A stretch of DNA of 64,000 bases from the NCBI GenBank assembly GCA_905220665.1, contig CAJNAR010000159.1, forward strand, positions 62,001 through 126,000, given 5' to 3'. Positions 46,545 through 56,979 of this stretch are shown here, piece after piece. The position numbers were made by a program, and so were the translations under genes. Below the pieces are notes generated by a model that was given only the letters and a program-made list of their open reading frames with translations, was not told the origin of the DNA and did no database searches. This stretch comes from Albugo candida. Taxonomy: Eukaryota; Oomycota; Peronosporomycetes; Albuginales; Albuginaceae. The number at the start of each line of letters is the position of its first letter. Position 1 is the stretch's first letter.

Positions 46545-46810
46545 ATACATCTCTCATCGAGTGCATCGCATGGTATCCCGCATTCTCATTCAAAGTTGAG
46601 CACATTCTCCATCAAATTCTGATCAAATCCGACCACATTTCGGCATATCCACCGCACCCACTATATTCAAACGCGCTACTTACCCGTTACAATGCATAAC
46701 AGTCCATGCTTCCGTTTTAACGGACAGTGGTACTCACTCAGAGACACGCTTCCATTTACTTGAGCGCGAAGAAGAACACGATCACGGCGTCTCACACTCC
46801 ACACACGGAA

Positions 46811-49046
46811 ATGATTGATCCAACCGGTTGGATATCAATCGTAGGCAGTGTAATCGCAATCATAGGCCTTGTTTTCGTGTACATTTTCGTGCGCAAAATC
46901 CATCAATATCGCCATACCTTTAGCTTTTTACAATCATTTCGTTCCAACTCGCAAGATAATCTGAACACAACGTCTACGATCCTCTATCGCGAGGAACTGC
47001 TCGATAGCTACACAGAGCAAGCGCTGTGGACGTGCTCCTTATGCCAATTTCAAAACCATCCCGACCGAAAATGCTGCGATTTGTGCCAAACAGCTCGCGG
47101 ACTTGATATTTTTAAGACTTGGAAATGGTTTCAATCCAAAAAAAAAACTCAGGAAAGTGTAAAGACTAAAACGGATCCAATTGCGTCGCCTGAAGCCATT
47201 CAATCCATTCAATTGGCACCCATACAAACGTCAAAAGAGGAGGTAGTGGTCCGTGGATCCGATGACGCGATACGAATTAGTATCGACAATGAGCGAGTGA
47301 TAAATGAAGAGATTGTGAGCTTTGAATACCAGAAAGAGAGTATTTATTTCGACGATGCAACTGCTTCATTACCACGACTCAATAAGGTCCAATTGGCTGC
47401 ACATCGTCGGCAATTGTGGAGACGACTTCCAATATGCGATGGACTGCATCGATGGGTCCGTTCCACAAAGAAACAGAATTCTGATGCTTCTGGAGACAAG
47501 AAAATTCGAAATGGAGATTTAGACGAGTATGAGTCCCAATTCATTCAGTCGGATCGACAGAGTACGGCGTCTGTCGGATATATTCGCGTTCGGAATCCTC
47601 AAGGGCGATTAACGTTAAATGATTCCGAGTCAGTAGCAACTGACTTTCATTATCGCATTAATGTTGTGGGCAATTCGGGTACGTCTGAGCTTGTTATGAG
47701 TCTCGATCGGATCCATAATCTACCATTTCCATCAAAAATTCGATGGTTTTCGACCGAATTGCATCGATTGTGGCTTCCATGGGAATCTGGTCACGTTCGT
47801 ATCGTTGTACGACGCGATCAAATCGTAGAAGATTCATTTGCAATTTTGAAAGAGCTTAAAATGTATCAATTACGTCAGCGATGGAGAGTCGAATTTGCAG
47901 GAGAACCGGCTTTGGATGCTGGCGGGGTGTTACGCGAATGGTTTACGATTCTATTTGGTGAGATATTTGATCCTCGACGCGGATTGTTCACATTTACAAA
48001 CGGAGAAGATCCTCATTATTGGATCAATACACATTCCAGCGAGTTTTACTCGGCACAAGAACACTTGCAGTATTTCAAATTTGCGGGCATGCTGGTCGGT
48101 AAAGCTATTATGGAGGAGCAGGTGCTTCCCATTCACTTGGCATTGCCTTTTCTAAAGCATATTCTCGGTATTCCAATCTCATTTTCAGATCTCCAGTTCC
48201 TCGATGATCAATTCCATCGGTCTGCGCGGATGATTCAGCAAACCGATGACGTGGAATCGCTGTATTTGGACTTTACAGTGACACGTTCGATCGATCCTAT
48301 TCTGTTGGAAACTAACAGTCAACGTATCAAGAAATCCGATCCGTGCATCTATGAGCTGGTTCAAAACGGTCGAGAGAAGGATGTGACTGCAGAGAACAAG
48401 CACGAGTATTTGGATCTGTTGTTCAAGTATCACATGCTGGGCAGTATCGCAGATCAATTACTAGCCTTCCTGACCGCATTGTACGATGTCGTGCCGGAAG
48501 GTTTGCTCAAGCTTTTCGACTATCAGGAACTCGAATTGCTCATGTGTGGGGTCCCGACTTTGGATGTGAAAGACTGGAGAAAACATTGTGATTTCAAGTA
48601 TCGAAAACCACAGCATCCAACTTCCAAAGAAACTCAAAATGTCAAATGGTTTTGGGAAATTTTGGAAAAAGAATTCGAGAATCAAGATCGTGTACGCTTG
48701 CTGCAGTTTACGACAGGAACAAGTCGAGTTCCAGCGCAAGGATTCAAGGTACGTCCATCTCTTCGTTTTTGTGAATCCTTCCTGATCGTTTTTCTGCAGG
48801 CATTGATAAGCTCCGATGGGCGAGTGCGGAAGTTTACTGTCCTGTTTTCAGGACTGGAGCCCGCTGTCTTGCTTCCAAGAGCACATACTTGCTTCAATCG
48901 ACTCGATATTCCTGTGTACAAGACCAAGTCTCGCATGTTGGAATATCTAAAATTGGTACGATGTCATTCTGCTTCAATTATCCGCCATCTTTTGACAGAG
49001 TTTGTAGATTGTACAGATGGACATCACGGGATTCTCGATAGAATAG
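46811..49046 (+). CDS. Membrane-anchored RanBP2-finger HECT E3 ubiquitin ligase
   Basis: Three exons: 46811-48748, 48800-48955, 49008-49046; 710 aa. Order: a single N-terminal membrane segment (about residues 7-30, 'ISIVGSVIAIIGLVFVYIF'), a RanBP2-type zinc finger (about 73-92, 'WTCSLCQFQNHPDRKCCDLC'), a charged linker, and a HECT domain from about 300 to the end. HECT signatures: 'LDAGGVLREWFTILF', 'FAGMLVGKAI', 'CGVPTLDVKDW' and the C-lobe 'LPRAHTCFNRLDIPVY' with catalytic Cys near residue 677. The last exon gives the family-type end 'ITGFSIE'; without it, a read-through to 49087 has no such end. The 51 bp intron at 48749-48799 has no stop and keeps frame if retained. HECT ligases with C2, WW or ankyrin regions are common; I do not know this TM-finger-HECT order by name. 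Confidence 0.86.
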
Positions 49047-49126
49047 AGCCTGAGGCGCAATCGTGGGCGCGAGTATACGATATTTAAGTGGCAGTAAGAC
49101 TTTATCGGTTGAATTCAAAGAAAACT

Positions 49127-51030
49127 TTATTGATCTTTCTTCGCTCCTGAGGCACCTTCTTCGCCTTCGCTGTCGCTACTTTCGGCTCCATTCATCACCT
49201 GTTCAAACAATGTTGGTTCATTGTCGAGTTCCAAATCTTCTGGATGTGGCTCATAAACGGGCAAGGTGGAAGCCGAGACCACAGGAAACTAATTTAGCAA
49301 CACCACATTGAGTCGATAGAAGCGTATGGAACATATAATATCAACGGTACCTTTACGACGGCGCGTAGATCCAATCCAATGTATGAGTCGCATTTCACAA
49401 AGACTTCCAGTTGATACGATCCAGCGGTTCCTGGAGCTGGCAATTGCAGCTTCATCGTACACACTCGATCCTGTGCTGTCAGTTTATCGAATGCATGCAA
49501 ATGGTCCAATTTCGCATCACCGACAACGCAATACCAGCGTTCCGCTTTGGGGTACGGGAATCGAGGTGCGTACACCAAGTCACAAGTCTCGTTTTCCTTG
49601 ACATTCTTGCGTGTGAGTTCGACTGTGACGGTCATGATGTCACCTTCCGCAATCTCTTGCTCATCTTCGACTCCGAGCGTCACTTTCACTTCCGGGCTCG
49701 GTAATTGATCACATACTCGATCTGCTTCTTTCCGTTGTTCTTCTGTGAAATTGCTCATTCCTTTTCGCTCTTCAGGCTTCAGATCCAAATACTGATGCAT
49801 ACTTCGCACAGCTTTTTTCCCGCTAAAAACGTGCTTGACTTCCGCTTCGGTGAAATGAGGAAGCTGTAAGAACGGAGAATCCTTCAGCCAAAGTGCCTGT
49901 GTCAAATACTGCTGCAATTCAATCAGATTCAACGTCGTTTGCAGCCAGGATTTCATCACAGATATCTCCAGCATCCCGTCCACGAAATGCGATATTCGCT
50001 TCAGCATACTATTGAGATCCGACTGTAAAGGAGCGGGTAGTGGCTCTCGTAACAAATGTGCGTGGAGGAGGACATTGGCTTTCATGATTGCCGGATGATT
50101 GTACTTGGGCTTCATCATGGCCTCCTGCTTTCTAAATCTCTTTTGCAAAGCATTTAATTCCGCTTCATCCGAAGGTCTCTACATTCGAGTCACATTAGCA
50201 CAAGTACAGTTAGATTTGTTTTAATGTATACAAACTTTTGGGAGGTCACGAAATTCAGCGGATCCAGCCAGTATTTCTGGAAGCATGCGTGGATGAGAGT
50301 TCTCTGAAAGCGCGTAATTGTAGAATCCATACGTGTCATACATCACCATACTATCGCCATACTTTTTTGAATGCGAATACCACAGTGCGACGCAGCTTGG
50401 GATCGCCACAACCAGAACCAGTAGATACATAAAGAGAATAACGTTGTGATTGGAAGGATTCAGCAAGAAAGTCGGTAAACCAATTGATAATTGAAGTGCT
50501 TGTCGTCCATCGGGGTTACCGTACTTTTCATAATTTGCTTTCGACACTTCGTCGGTAAGAGCTTCATACGCTTTTGCAACCAGAAGAAACTTTTGTTCTG
50601 CTACAGCATCGCCAATGTTTTTGTCCGGATGGTACAATAGACTCATCTTACGATATGCGCGTTTGATATCACGTTCTGACGCCTGCGCTGTAATGCCGAG
50701 GATATTGAATGGATCAAACGACTTGATTTCTGAGTCTGTTTCCAGCAGAGATATCATACGAAAGAGACAAATCCATACAAAGCCCAAAATCGCGAGATTG
50801 AGAAGAAACCCCGGAGAAAAAACACGACTTAATTTTGTTTGTTCGGCAAGTAATTGCTTCATTTTTTCAAGCTCTTTCTTACAACGAATTGTGGACCGAT
50901 CAATAAGCCGTTCTTTAAGGATCAGTCCGTACAGAATACGCCGAAGCGAGTAATATGTGACGGGAAGCACGTACAGAGTACATATCGAAACTGAGAAATA
51001 ATAAAAGGCAGAATTGTCGTATTCGAGCAT
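49127..51030 (-). CDS. SEC63: SEC63 ER translocation J-protein
   Basis: Three exons: 51030-50236, 50178-49351, 49288-49127; 594 aa. SEC63 sits in the ER membrane next to the Sec61 channel and recruits BiP through its luminal J domain. Visible: N-terminal membrane segments ('FYYFSVSICTLYVLPVTYYS', then 'LLNLAILGFVWICLFRMI'), the J domain at about residues 105-170 with intact HPD ('AYRKMSLLYHPDKN'), a third segment ('VILFMYLLVLVVAIPSCVAL'), the SEC63/Brl region with the 'LPHFTEAEVKHVFSGKK' helices and an Ig-like beta domain, and an acidic tail ('ESSDSEGEEGASG'). The first intron donor is GTTTGT. Shorter than human and yeast SEC63, mainly in loops and tail. Confidence 0.92.
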
Positions 51031-51284
51031 ACTGGACGGTGAAGGGATACGTGACCGGCCTCACTGCTTTTTTGTAGTTCTTTTTTTATGGCCAAAAGCT
51101 TGGTGAAAATGCGTTTTTGATTGTGAGAAAATGTCCAACCAATTTGAATAAAGGTACAACATACGAGCGACACGTCACACAGCTGTATTGATATAGCCAA
51201 TGATAGGGAGACTTGGATGACCAGTCCATTATGGTACTTTCAGTGATAGTTTAGCAGGGTACTGTACTACGATCCCATTGGCGT

Positions 51285-52389
51285 ATGGGAAAGAAAAAGC
51301 GTCGAGATGATGGAACGTTTGGCGCGAATGGAGGTGGCTTTAGTATTGGGGATACGAAGAAGCGAAGGATTTATTGCTACTATTGCGACCGAAATTTTGA
51401 CGATGAGAAAGTTCTTATTCAGCATCAAAAAGCGCGCCATTTCAAGTGTCATACTTGCCATAAGAAACTGAGCACAGCTGGCGGTATGGTCGTGCATGTA
51501 ATGCAAGTGCACAAAATCCCAATCACAACTGTTCCTAATGCAAAACCTGGAAGAGATTCGATCGACGTTGAGGTGTATGGAATGGAAGGCGTTCCCGGCG
51601 AACAGCGCGCCAGTACTTTAGGTATGCTTTCTCCAAGGTTGGTGATGTTGATTATCACTTTGCATCTATGGAATTTTTGATTCTTACGACGCTGTTTACT
51701 TTGAGAAATGTATTCGAAAGCGAATACAAATTCTGTCAAGCATGTAAATTGAACTTGACGTGATTGATTCGTAGACATGGCTGCCAAGAAAGCTCGACCA
51801 AACATCGGAATGAGCATCCCATTTCCAATGAACATTCCACCGCGACCGCCTATGGGTGTGTTCATACCTGGTCGTCCTCCACCTCATTTGCAGCATATCA
51901 CCGGACTGGCTCCAGGCATGTACCCACCACCACCAAATATACTTGGGCCCCCAGGATCGCTCTCTTGTTATACACAACCACAGTCGCTGTCTGCAACTCA
52001 GCATCCTTCTGAATCGAGTGTACCAATCACGTGAGTCTACTTGTGTGAATTCATGTGTATAGCTCACGATTATTTCTGCATATGTAGATCTCATCCCTGG
52101 CCATCTCAAACACTAAATCCTCCAAGCGAGGCAGAAAATGACTCACATTCATCGAGTGCTTTTTCACAGCAAGATGTAATGGAAGGCGTCAATATTGATG
52201 TAGGATCTGCCCCTACAGACGCAAGATTTGAGCGTGGCATGGTTTACAAAGATCTTGGAATTTGTATGGTAAGAAGTCTATTATTTGATTGTATACATAT
52301 ATTGCGATACCAAGGTATACAATGTATAGGAGGAGAGGCGTGCACAACGTCCACGGTACAATTACAGCTCAGAGCTACAGGGTAGGTAA
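51285..52389 (+). CDS. BuGZ/ZNF207-like kinetochore-spindle zinc-finger protein
   Basis: Four exons: 51285-51621, 51775-52030, 52088-52268, 52330-52389; 277 aa. BuGZ binds and stabilises BUB3, promotes spindle assembly through phase separation, and interacts with splicing factors. Two adjacent C2H2 fingers near the N-terminus: '[20 protein letters not shown]' then '[20 protein letters not shown]', followed by the hallmark '[13 protein letters not shown]' and '[10 protein letters not shown]'. The middle is Pro/Gly/Met-rich ('[18 protein letters not shown]'). The last exon yields '[13 protein letters not shown]', close to the family's 'EERRA' end, which supports the last splice. The first intron, 153 bp, is the longest in the window. 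Confidence 0.87.
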
Positions 52390-52744
52390 AGTGCAACAGT
52401 ATGAAAGAGCCATTTCGTCAATAAATATAGCCAATCATTTTGTGCCATTTGGCTCGGTTGATTTTGAAAAGCGCTTGCAGTTAAGGTCAACTTTGACCAA
52501 TACAATACCCGAGTCAAGATTAAAGTGATTGCAACTGCACGAGAAGTTGACTCTTAGGAATACCTTCTACCCCGCAACTCAAATACAATCTTAGTCATTG
52601 CGTACGGAATCCTTGCAGCGTTGTGATGGATATAGACGCCAATACGTGTGCAAACAAATTCTGTGAGTCACCTTCCATTTTAGATTCTACTTCCGCTTCG
52701 TGAAGTACACCACAATCACTCTATCATCCGTTTGAGATTTTAAA
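52390..52744. other. Intergenic
   Basis: About 355 bases between two plus-strand genes. No coding frame recognised. The right half probably holds the promoter of the elicitin-like gene. Confidence 0.5.
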
Positions 52745-54502
52745 ATGCTGAGATTTATTCTTACTCTCACACCATTTTTACAAAATGCAATGACTCAGAG
52801 TATATGTAATTTCCCGCTTGAGACACAAGTTGCAGCCTCGAGAGCTTCCTTTTGTCAACAAAGTAGCGGTTATGACATTTTGCATCCACGGTTATATCCA
52901 GATCAAAAACAACTGAGCGTGATATGCACCGAATGTGCGGATGTTCTTCACACATTGACCATAAATGCTCCCCACTGTATATTGACTCCACCTCAAACAT
53001 TGAGACAGGTGTATACAATGATATGGCAGGCTTGTATTGAAGTGGTTTCTGGTAGTATTGTGTTACCACCGCTAAGACCGTATCAGTCAATGTATCAGCA
53101 ACAAAATGAGCCAGTCGATGAACCATTTCCAGGCACATCGAAGGGATCGCTATATCCAACTAGTATATCTGGATTGCAAGAACGACCACCGCAATTTCTG
53201 CTCAAACAAGCTCCATATCCGTTTGGGTCTAGTGTGTCGCAGTGGTCACGTAATGGACCCGAATATGGACTGAATCGACCGATCAGACAACCAAGCCAAG
53301 AACCACCATATTACAATCCTTTACAGCCATCAGTTCCACCCGTAAACATGCCCATGTTTGACCCAAGCGCTCCACCGCGACACTTTCTACCAAGACAAAG
53401 CCCGCCATTGTACGATATTGAACATCCACAGGTGATGAACCCAAATGGAATCAGTATGGGATCCACTTCGTCGATCAGTCAGTCTATACCATTTTCACGT
53501 CCTGATGAGCCTGTGCGAACGCCACTGCAGACATTCACAAATACGGCCCCGTCTTACTATCCTCCAGGATCTTCCATCAGTCAGTTTCCCAATATACTGC
53601 AAAGTGCTTCAAGTCGACCGCCGATTCCCCCGGTTCTACCGACACCTGACGCGTATCCCAGATTCCCCAATGTAGGCGCTCCGCCTGGGTTTACGGGCCC
53701 TACTTTGGCATCGTCCCCACCTATCACTGGATCCGCCTTCAATTCTGTACCTTTTGGGGCACAGAGATCTGGATCAATGCTCCAGTTTACGGGACCATCA
53801 GTTCAACCGAGCCCAAAATCATTCATAGCACCGCAGATGATGAATGGTCTACAAATTCCAACTATGCACGGTCCATTAGCGCCACCGACAATTCCAGTAT
53901 CCCCCGTTGTCGCGCCTCGTGTTGCAGCAATGGGTTCCAAGAACACAATGATCTCTCAATATCCGATCGCTCCTCCAGCACCACAAACAGCGCTTCCACC
54001 ACCTCCGATTTCACCTTCGAAAAGTATGAGTTCAATTGCTCAATTCCCACCTGGCATTTCCCCAAGGCAGGGTTCGAAATCTCAGTCAATTCAGCCGCCA
54101 CGTTTTGATCCAACGCTTATGCCAAGCATCAAACCCACAGTCTCCACTATCATCCAGCAATCCCCTCTTCCATTTTCTCAGCTTTCAAGTAATAGGACCG
54201 CAGCGATGCCAAAATCAGATGATTTGAGATATGGAAATAATGTTGCCAGTGGACGCGTTCCTACTTCATCGATTCGAGCTACTACACCAGCAAGTGAATT
54301 TAAAGAACCCTCGAGTGATGAGGATGATGACGACATTACTACGACGTCAACGCGGGACAATAGCGGCTACAACTCGCCGTTCGTGAGGTATCACAGCACT
54401 GGAAAGAATATGACTTCAAATGGGGCGCCATACTCCTTTTCCAGTGTCAGCGGCCTTTGCACAACCTTACTCGCTCTCGTCATTTCGACCAGTATTTTAT
54501 AG
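52745..54502 (+). CDS. Elicitin-like protein with long Pro/Ser-rich domain and GPI-type tail
   Basis: Single exon, 585 aa. A signal peptide (about 1-18, 'MLRFILTLTPFLQNAMTQS') is followed by an elicitin-type domain (about 20-100) with six Cys: 'CNFPLET', 'FCQQSSGY', 'ICTECADVL', 'HCILTPPQTL' and 'QACIEVVSG'. Elicitins are secreted oomycete sterol carriers that plants often recognise. Then about 430 residues rich in Pro, Ser, Gln and Met ('SSISQSIPFSRPDEP' type), probably heavily O-glycosylated and wall-spanning. The C-terminal hydrophobic segment ('LCTTLLALVISTSIL') looks like a GPI-attachment signal. This is the layout of membrane-anchored ELI-like proteins. Cys spacing differs from the classical 98-residue elicitins. 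Confidence 0.85.
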   Translation: MLRFILTLTPFLQNAMTQSICNFPLETQVAASRASFCQQSSGYDILHPRLYPDQKQLSVICTECADVLHTLTINAPHCILTPPQTLRQVYTMIWQACIEVVSGSIVLPPLRPYQSMYQQQNEPVDEPFPGTSKGSLYPTSISGLQERPPQFLLKQAPYPFGSSVSQWSRNGPEYGLNRPIRQPSQEPPYYNPLQPSVPPVNMPMFDPSAPPRHFLPRQSPPLYDIEHPQVMNPNGISMGSTSSISQSIPFSRPDEPVRTPLQTFTNTAPSYYPPGSSISQFPNILQSASSRPPIPPVLPTPDAYPRFPNVGAPPGFTGPTLASSPPITGSAFNSVPFGAQRSGSMLQFTGPSVQPSPKSFIAPQMMNGLQIPTMHGPLAPPTIPVSPVVAPRVAAMGSKNTMISQYPIAPPAPQTALPPPPISPSKSMSSIAQFPPGISPRQGSKSQSIQPPRFDPTLMPSIKPTVSTIIQQSPLPFSQLSSNRTAAMPKSDDLRYGNNVASGRVPTSSIRATTPASEFKEPSSDEDDDDITTTSTRDNSGYNSPFVRYHSTGKNMTSNGAPYSFSSVSGLCTTLLALVISTSIL

Positions 54503-54562
54503 ATAGCCGCAATATATATCGATATACTTACCGTATCTGAGCGGTACTACCGTAAAGTAGAA

Positions 54563-54594
54563 GTGTTATAGTTCCTTTCAAACCACTATAACAC
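54563..54594. repeat. Inverted repeat, 10 bp arms
   Basis: GTGTTATAGT (54563-54572) and ACTATAACAC (54585-54594) are perfect reverse complements around a 12-base loop. About 20 bases after it comes GGTTCGAGTCC, which resembles a tRNA T-loop, but no acceptor stem can be paired. Confidence 0.6.
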
Positions 54595-54820
54595 ATAAAG
54601 TTGCCAAGGTTCGAGTCCTCGGTGGGCATTCAGATCAATTAGCGCACCGAGTATCAAAGCATGACGTGCTCTGTCATTTTTCGTAATCGAAATGCCTTCT
54701 TTTTTGTTCCCGGGTTTTTAGGCGAAGTGTCACTTGTGATGGTAGGACAATCTCGAATATATATCGACTGTCTTCAAGTACACATTGGCTATAAAGGTCC
54801 TATGTTGCGTGAGAGAGTAT

Positions 54821-54880
54821 TTAGGCTCATCTAGGCCCACCTAGACTTCTCTAGGTCCATCTAGGCTCATCTACACTTCT
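54821..54880 (+). repeat. Six decamer tandem repeats
   Basis: Six units of exactly 10 bp in a row: TTAGGCTCAT, CTAGGCCCAC, CTAGACTTCT, CTAGGTCCAT, CTAGGCTCAT, CTACACTTCT. The consensus CTAGGCTCAT is kept in its first five bases by four of the six. The array lies between two elicitin-like genes. Confidence 0.85.
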
Positions 54881-55305
54881 AAGTGCAATAGAACACCAGC
54901 TTTCCAATCACAGAAGCTCCGATTCAATTTTCAATGTACATCGAAACCTATATGTGATGCCCCACTTTTCACAGAAGAAATGACTCGGCACCACAAGAAC
55001 GAAACATGGATTATGTTTTTGCATGTCTGTACCTTCCCTTCTTGTTAGAAGACGTAACTCGTGCAGTAATCGACCCATTCTAGTCACAAACTATCATTTT
55101 CAACCTCTTTGTTCCCCTATTTGATGGTATGAGACCGAGTCATAGCTCATTCGAAAAGAGTATATGAATGAAAGAAGATGGAGAATTCTTCGGAAATAAG
55201 TGTTAAGAGATGATCCCGCGTTCTTCTTTTCTTCCTTTTCCAATTCTTTCATGGTCATTCGTCTATGATACGATTGCGTTCACCCACTCGAAATATTTCA
55301 AAGCG

Positions 55306-55662
55306 ATGGATAGGCGACGACATATCACTGCAAACCAATCACGTCTACCCGCTACTAAGCGAAGTGGGGGCTACGCCTCGGTTCAGGTATCTCAACAAAG
55401 CTCGACTCAACCAAGTACGACCACCACAATGAAAACAATACGACTCTGTAAAGAAAACGAGCTATTGATGAAAGAGAATGAAAGTCTCAAGAAGGTGGTC
55501 GATAAACTAGAACGGATAAAAGCTCGGGCTGAAGCGAAACTCGCAAAAGAAATTGAAAGCTACGAAGAAGCACTTAAAAACAACGCCAAGTTGAACATTG
55601 GGGTATCTCAATACAAATTCAAAGACAATAAGGAGATGCAAAACGTCAAGAACAATCATTAA
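55306..55662 (+). CDS. Small coiled-coil protein, doubtful
   Basis: 118 aa from the ATG at 55306 ('MDRRRHITANQSRLP'); the frame is open upstream to an ATG at 55210 (150 aa). The N-terminal part is basic and Ser/Thr-rich. The second half is a charged helix, probably coiled coil ('KENELLMKENESLKKVVDKL', then 'AKLAKEIESYEEALKNN'). No domain recognised. The upstream extension is hydrophobic-aromatic and could pass for a poor signal peptide, but two charged or polar breaks argue against it. The 3' end runs into AT-rich sequence. It could be real or a gene fragment. Confidence 0.42.
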   Translation: MDRRRHITANQSRLPATKRSGGYASVQVSQQSSTQPSTTTTMKTIRLCKENELLMKENESLKKVVDKLERIKARAEAKLAKEIESYEEALKNNAKLNIGVSQYKFKDNKEMQNVKNNH

Positions 55663-56060
55663 GCTAATGATGTTAACAGCTACGGCAATGTTAAGATGTA
55701 ATGATAGCACTTGCCCTACTTCCCACTTAACAATCATCTTAATATAATAAAACGACTTGTTTGCGTGATTGTCCACGCATCGCTCCCTTTCGAAATTCAT
55801 AAAATCTATGAGCTTTGTGCATTTTGCCCATAAAAAATCAGGTCAACGTACATGTTGTTACAACTTCACGCAGCATCAGGCACTTGAGTCACTGGATTTA
55901 TACGACGTGTTCCACAATGGTACAACTTTTAATGATAACATTTTGCACGACTTCACAACAACCCTTTTATTATCGTTTTCGATACCTCCTTTAGACTCTT
56001 TGTAATCGTTTCCTCGCGATATGTATCAAGCGAGCTTTCTGTTTTCGGCATTATTGCAAC

Positions 56061-56080
56061 TTATCTCATTCTTCAAAACA
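56061..56080 (+). promoter_or_regulatory. Possible oomycete initiator (Inr-like) element
   Basis: TATCTCATTCTTCAAAA, about 55 bases before the start codon at 56128, resembles the oomycete core promoter initiator consensus (a CTCATT core, a pyrimidine run, then a weak CA/TT box). Position and gene type fit. The match is by eye only. Confidence 0.35.
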
Positions 56081-56127
56081 CAGTCTTTTGCTCACATCAG
56101 CCAAATACACCAATCGAAATCTACGAT

Positions 56128-56904
56128 ATGAAGCTTTTTGTGTTCATGATCGCCGCTACATGCCGCAACTCAAACGCTCAAAACACCATGCCTCAGCCGC
56201 CCAATGTCCGAGCAACGCCGTCTGGAACACCCGGCATGCAGCCTGCAGGGGGTCAAGGATCACCTGGGATGCCGACGGCAGGATTTCCACCACCATCGAG
56301 CATGCACCCTGGGCAGTCCGGAATGCCTCAAGGAGGAATGCCACCTCGGAACCAACCCGGAATGATGGGTGGGGGACAGCAAATGGGTGGGGGACAGCAA
56401 ATGGGTGGGTCTCCCTGTGATTTCACGGGTCCAATTCAAAGCGAAATTCAAACTTGCGAGTCGACTACTCATCTTCAATTGTCACCAAGTCCGCAAAATG
56501 TCGATGCGAAAGCGCTACCAAGTATTTGCAGCAAGTGTCCAGGATTGATTAAATTTGTTGCGGGTCCAACATTCAAAGATTGCACAATCATGAACGGCAT
56601 GTCACTTAAACAAACGCTCAGTCCAGCAGTATGCTCACAAGCAACCACAGCTGGAGGGAGCAGTGAATTTGGAACGAACGGTGGTGGTGTCAATGATATG
56701 GATGCCGGCGGAGAACGCAGTGGACCTTCAGCGGGAACGACAACCGATTCAACTGAAGACGAAAAAATGAGCGAAGGCCCATCGTCGGCAACGCAAAATT
56801 CGCTCGATCCCAAAAAGTCGCAACGAAGTGCAGCACACACGTCTGTTGGATCGGTCGCTCTTATCACTGCTTCAATCGTCGCCATTACTGCAGCTGCTTT
56901 TTGA
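56128..56904 (+). CDS. Elicitin-like protein with N-terminal Gly/Pro/Met linker and GPI-type tail
   Basis: Single exon, 258 aa. A short signal peptide (about 1-17, 'MKLFVFMIAATCRNSNAQ') is followed by about 75 residues of Pro/Gly/Met/Gln-rich linker with near-perfect 'MGGGQQ' repeats. Then comes a six-Cys elicitin-like domain (about 95-172): 'PCDFTGPIQSEIQTC', 'ICSKCPGLIKFV', 'FKDCTIMNG' and 'PAVCSQA'. A Ser/Gly/Glu linker and a C-terminal hydrophobic segment ('VALITASIVAITAAAF') fitting GPI attachment follow. Here the low-complexity region precedes the elicitin fold, the reverse of the gene at 52745. Presumably a cell-surface sterol- or lipid-binding protein. The signal peptide is weak because charged and polar residues follow early. 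Confidence 0.8.
   Translation: MKLFVFMIAATCRNSNAQNTMPQPPNVRATPSGTPGMQPAGGQGSPGMPTAGFPPPSSMHPGQSGMPQGGMPPRNQPGMMGGGQQMGGGQQMGGSPCDFTGPIQSEIQTCESTTHLQLSPSPQNVDAKALPSICSKCPGLIKFVAGPTFKDCTIMNGMSLKQTLSPAVCSQATTAGGSSEFGTNGGGVNDMDAGGERSGPSAGTTTDSTEDEKMSEGPSSATQNSLDPKKSQRSAAHTSVGSVALITASIVAITAAAF
56365..56409 (+). repeat. 18 bp minisatellite inside elicitin-like gene
   Basis: The unit ATGGGTGGGGGACAGCAA occurs at 56365-56382 and 56383-56400, followed by a half unit to 56409. It encodes MGGGQQ. Being a multiple of three, copy-number change would keep the frame. Confidence 0.9.
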
Positions 56905-56979
56905 TCAATTTCTTCCCATTTTTTTTCATTTTTTTCATTTTATTGCAATATATGAAATTTTCCACGCATGTGGTCATGC

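Larger units (their letters stand above)
54503..55305. other. Gene-poor spacer between elicitin-like genes
   Basis: About 800 bases with no recognised gene. It contains a 10 bp-stem hairpin (54563-54594) followed by a tRNA-like 'GGTTCGAGTCC', and the decamer repeat at 54821-54880. Both are listed separately. Confidence 0.5.

Noticed and set aside
54610..54640. tRNA gene suggested by GGTTCGAGTCC
   Set aside because: No acceptor stem pairs with the 3' side, and the anticodon-like arm has a 10 bp stem with a 12-base loop. Not a functional tRNA by eye.
55210..55305. Signal peptide of a small secreted effector
   Set aside because: The stretch before the ATG at 55306 is broken by charged and polar residues and has no RXLR or CHXC-type motif after it; the rest is coiled coil.
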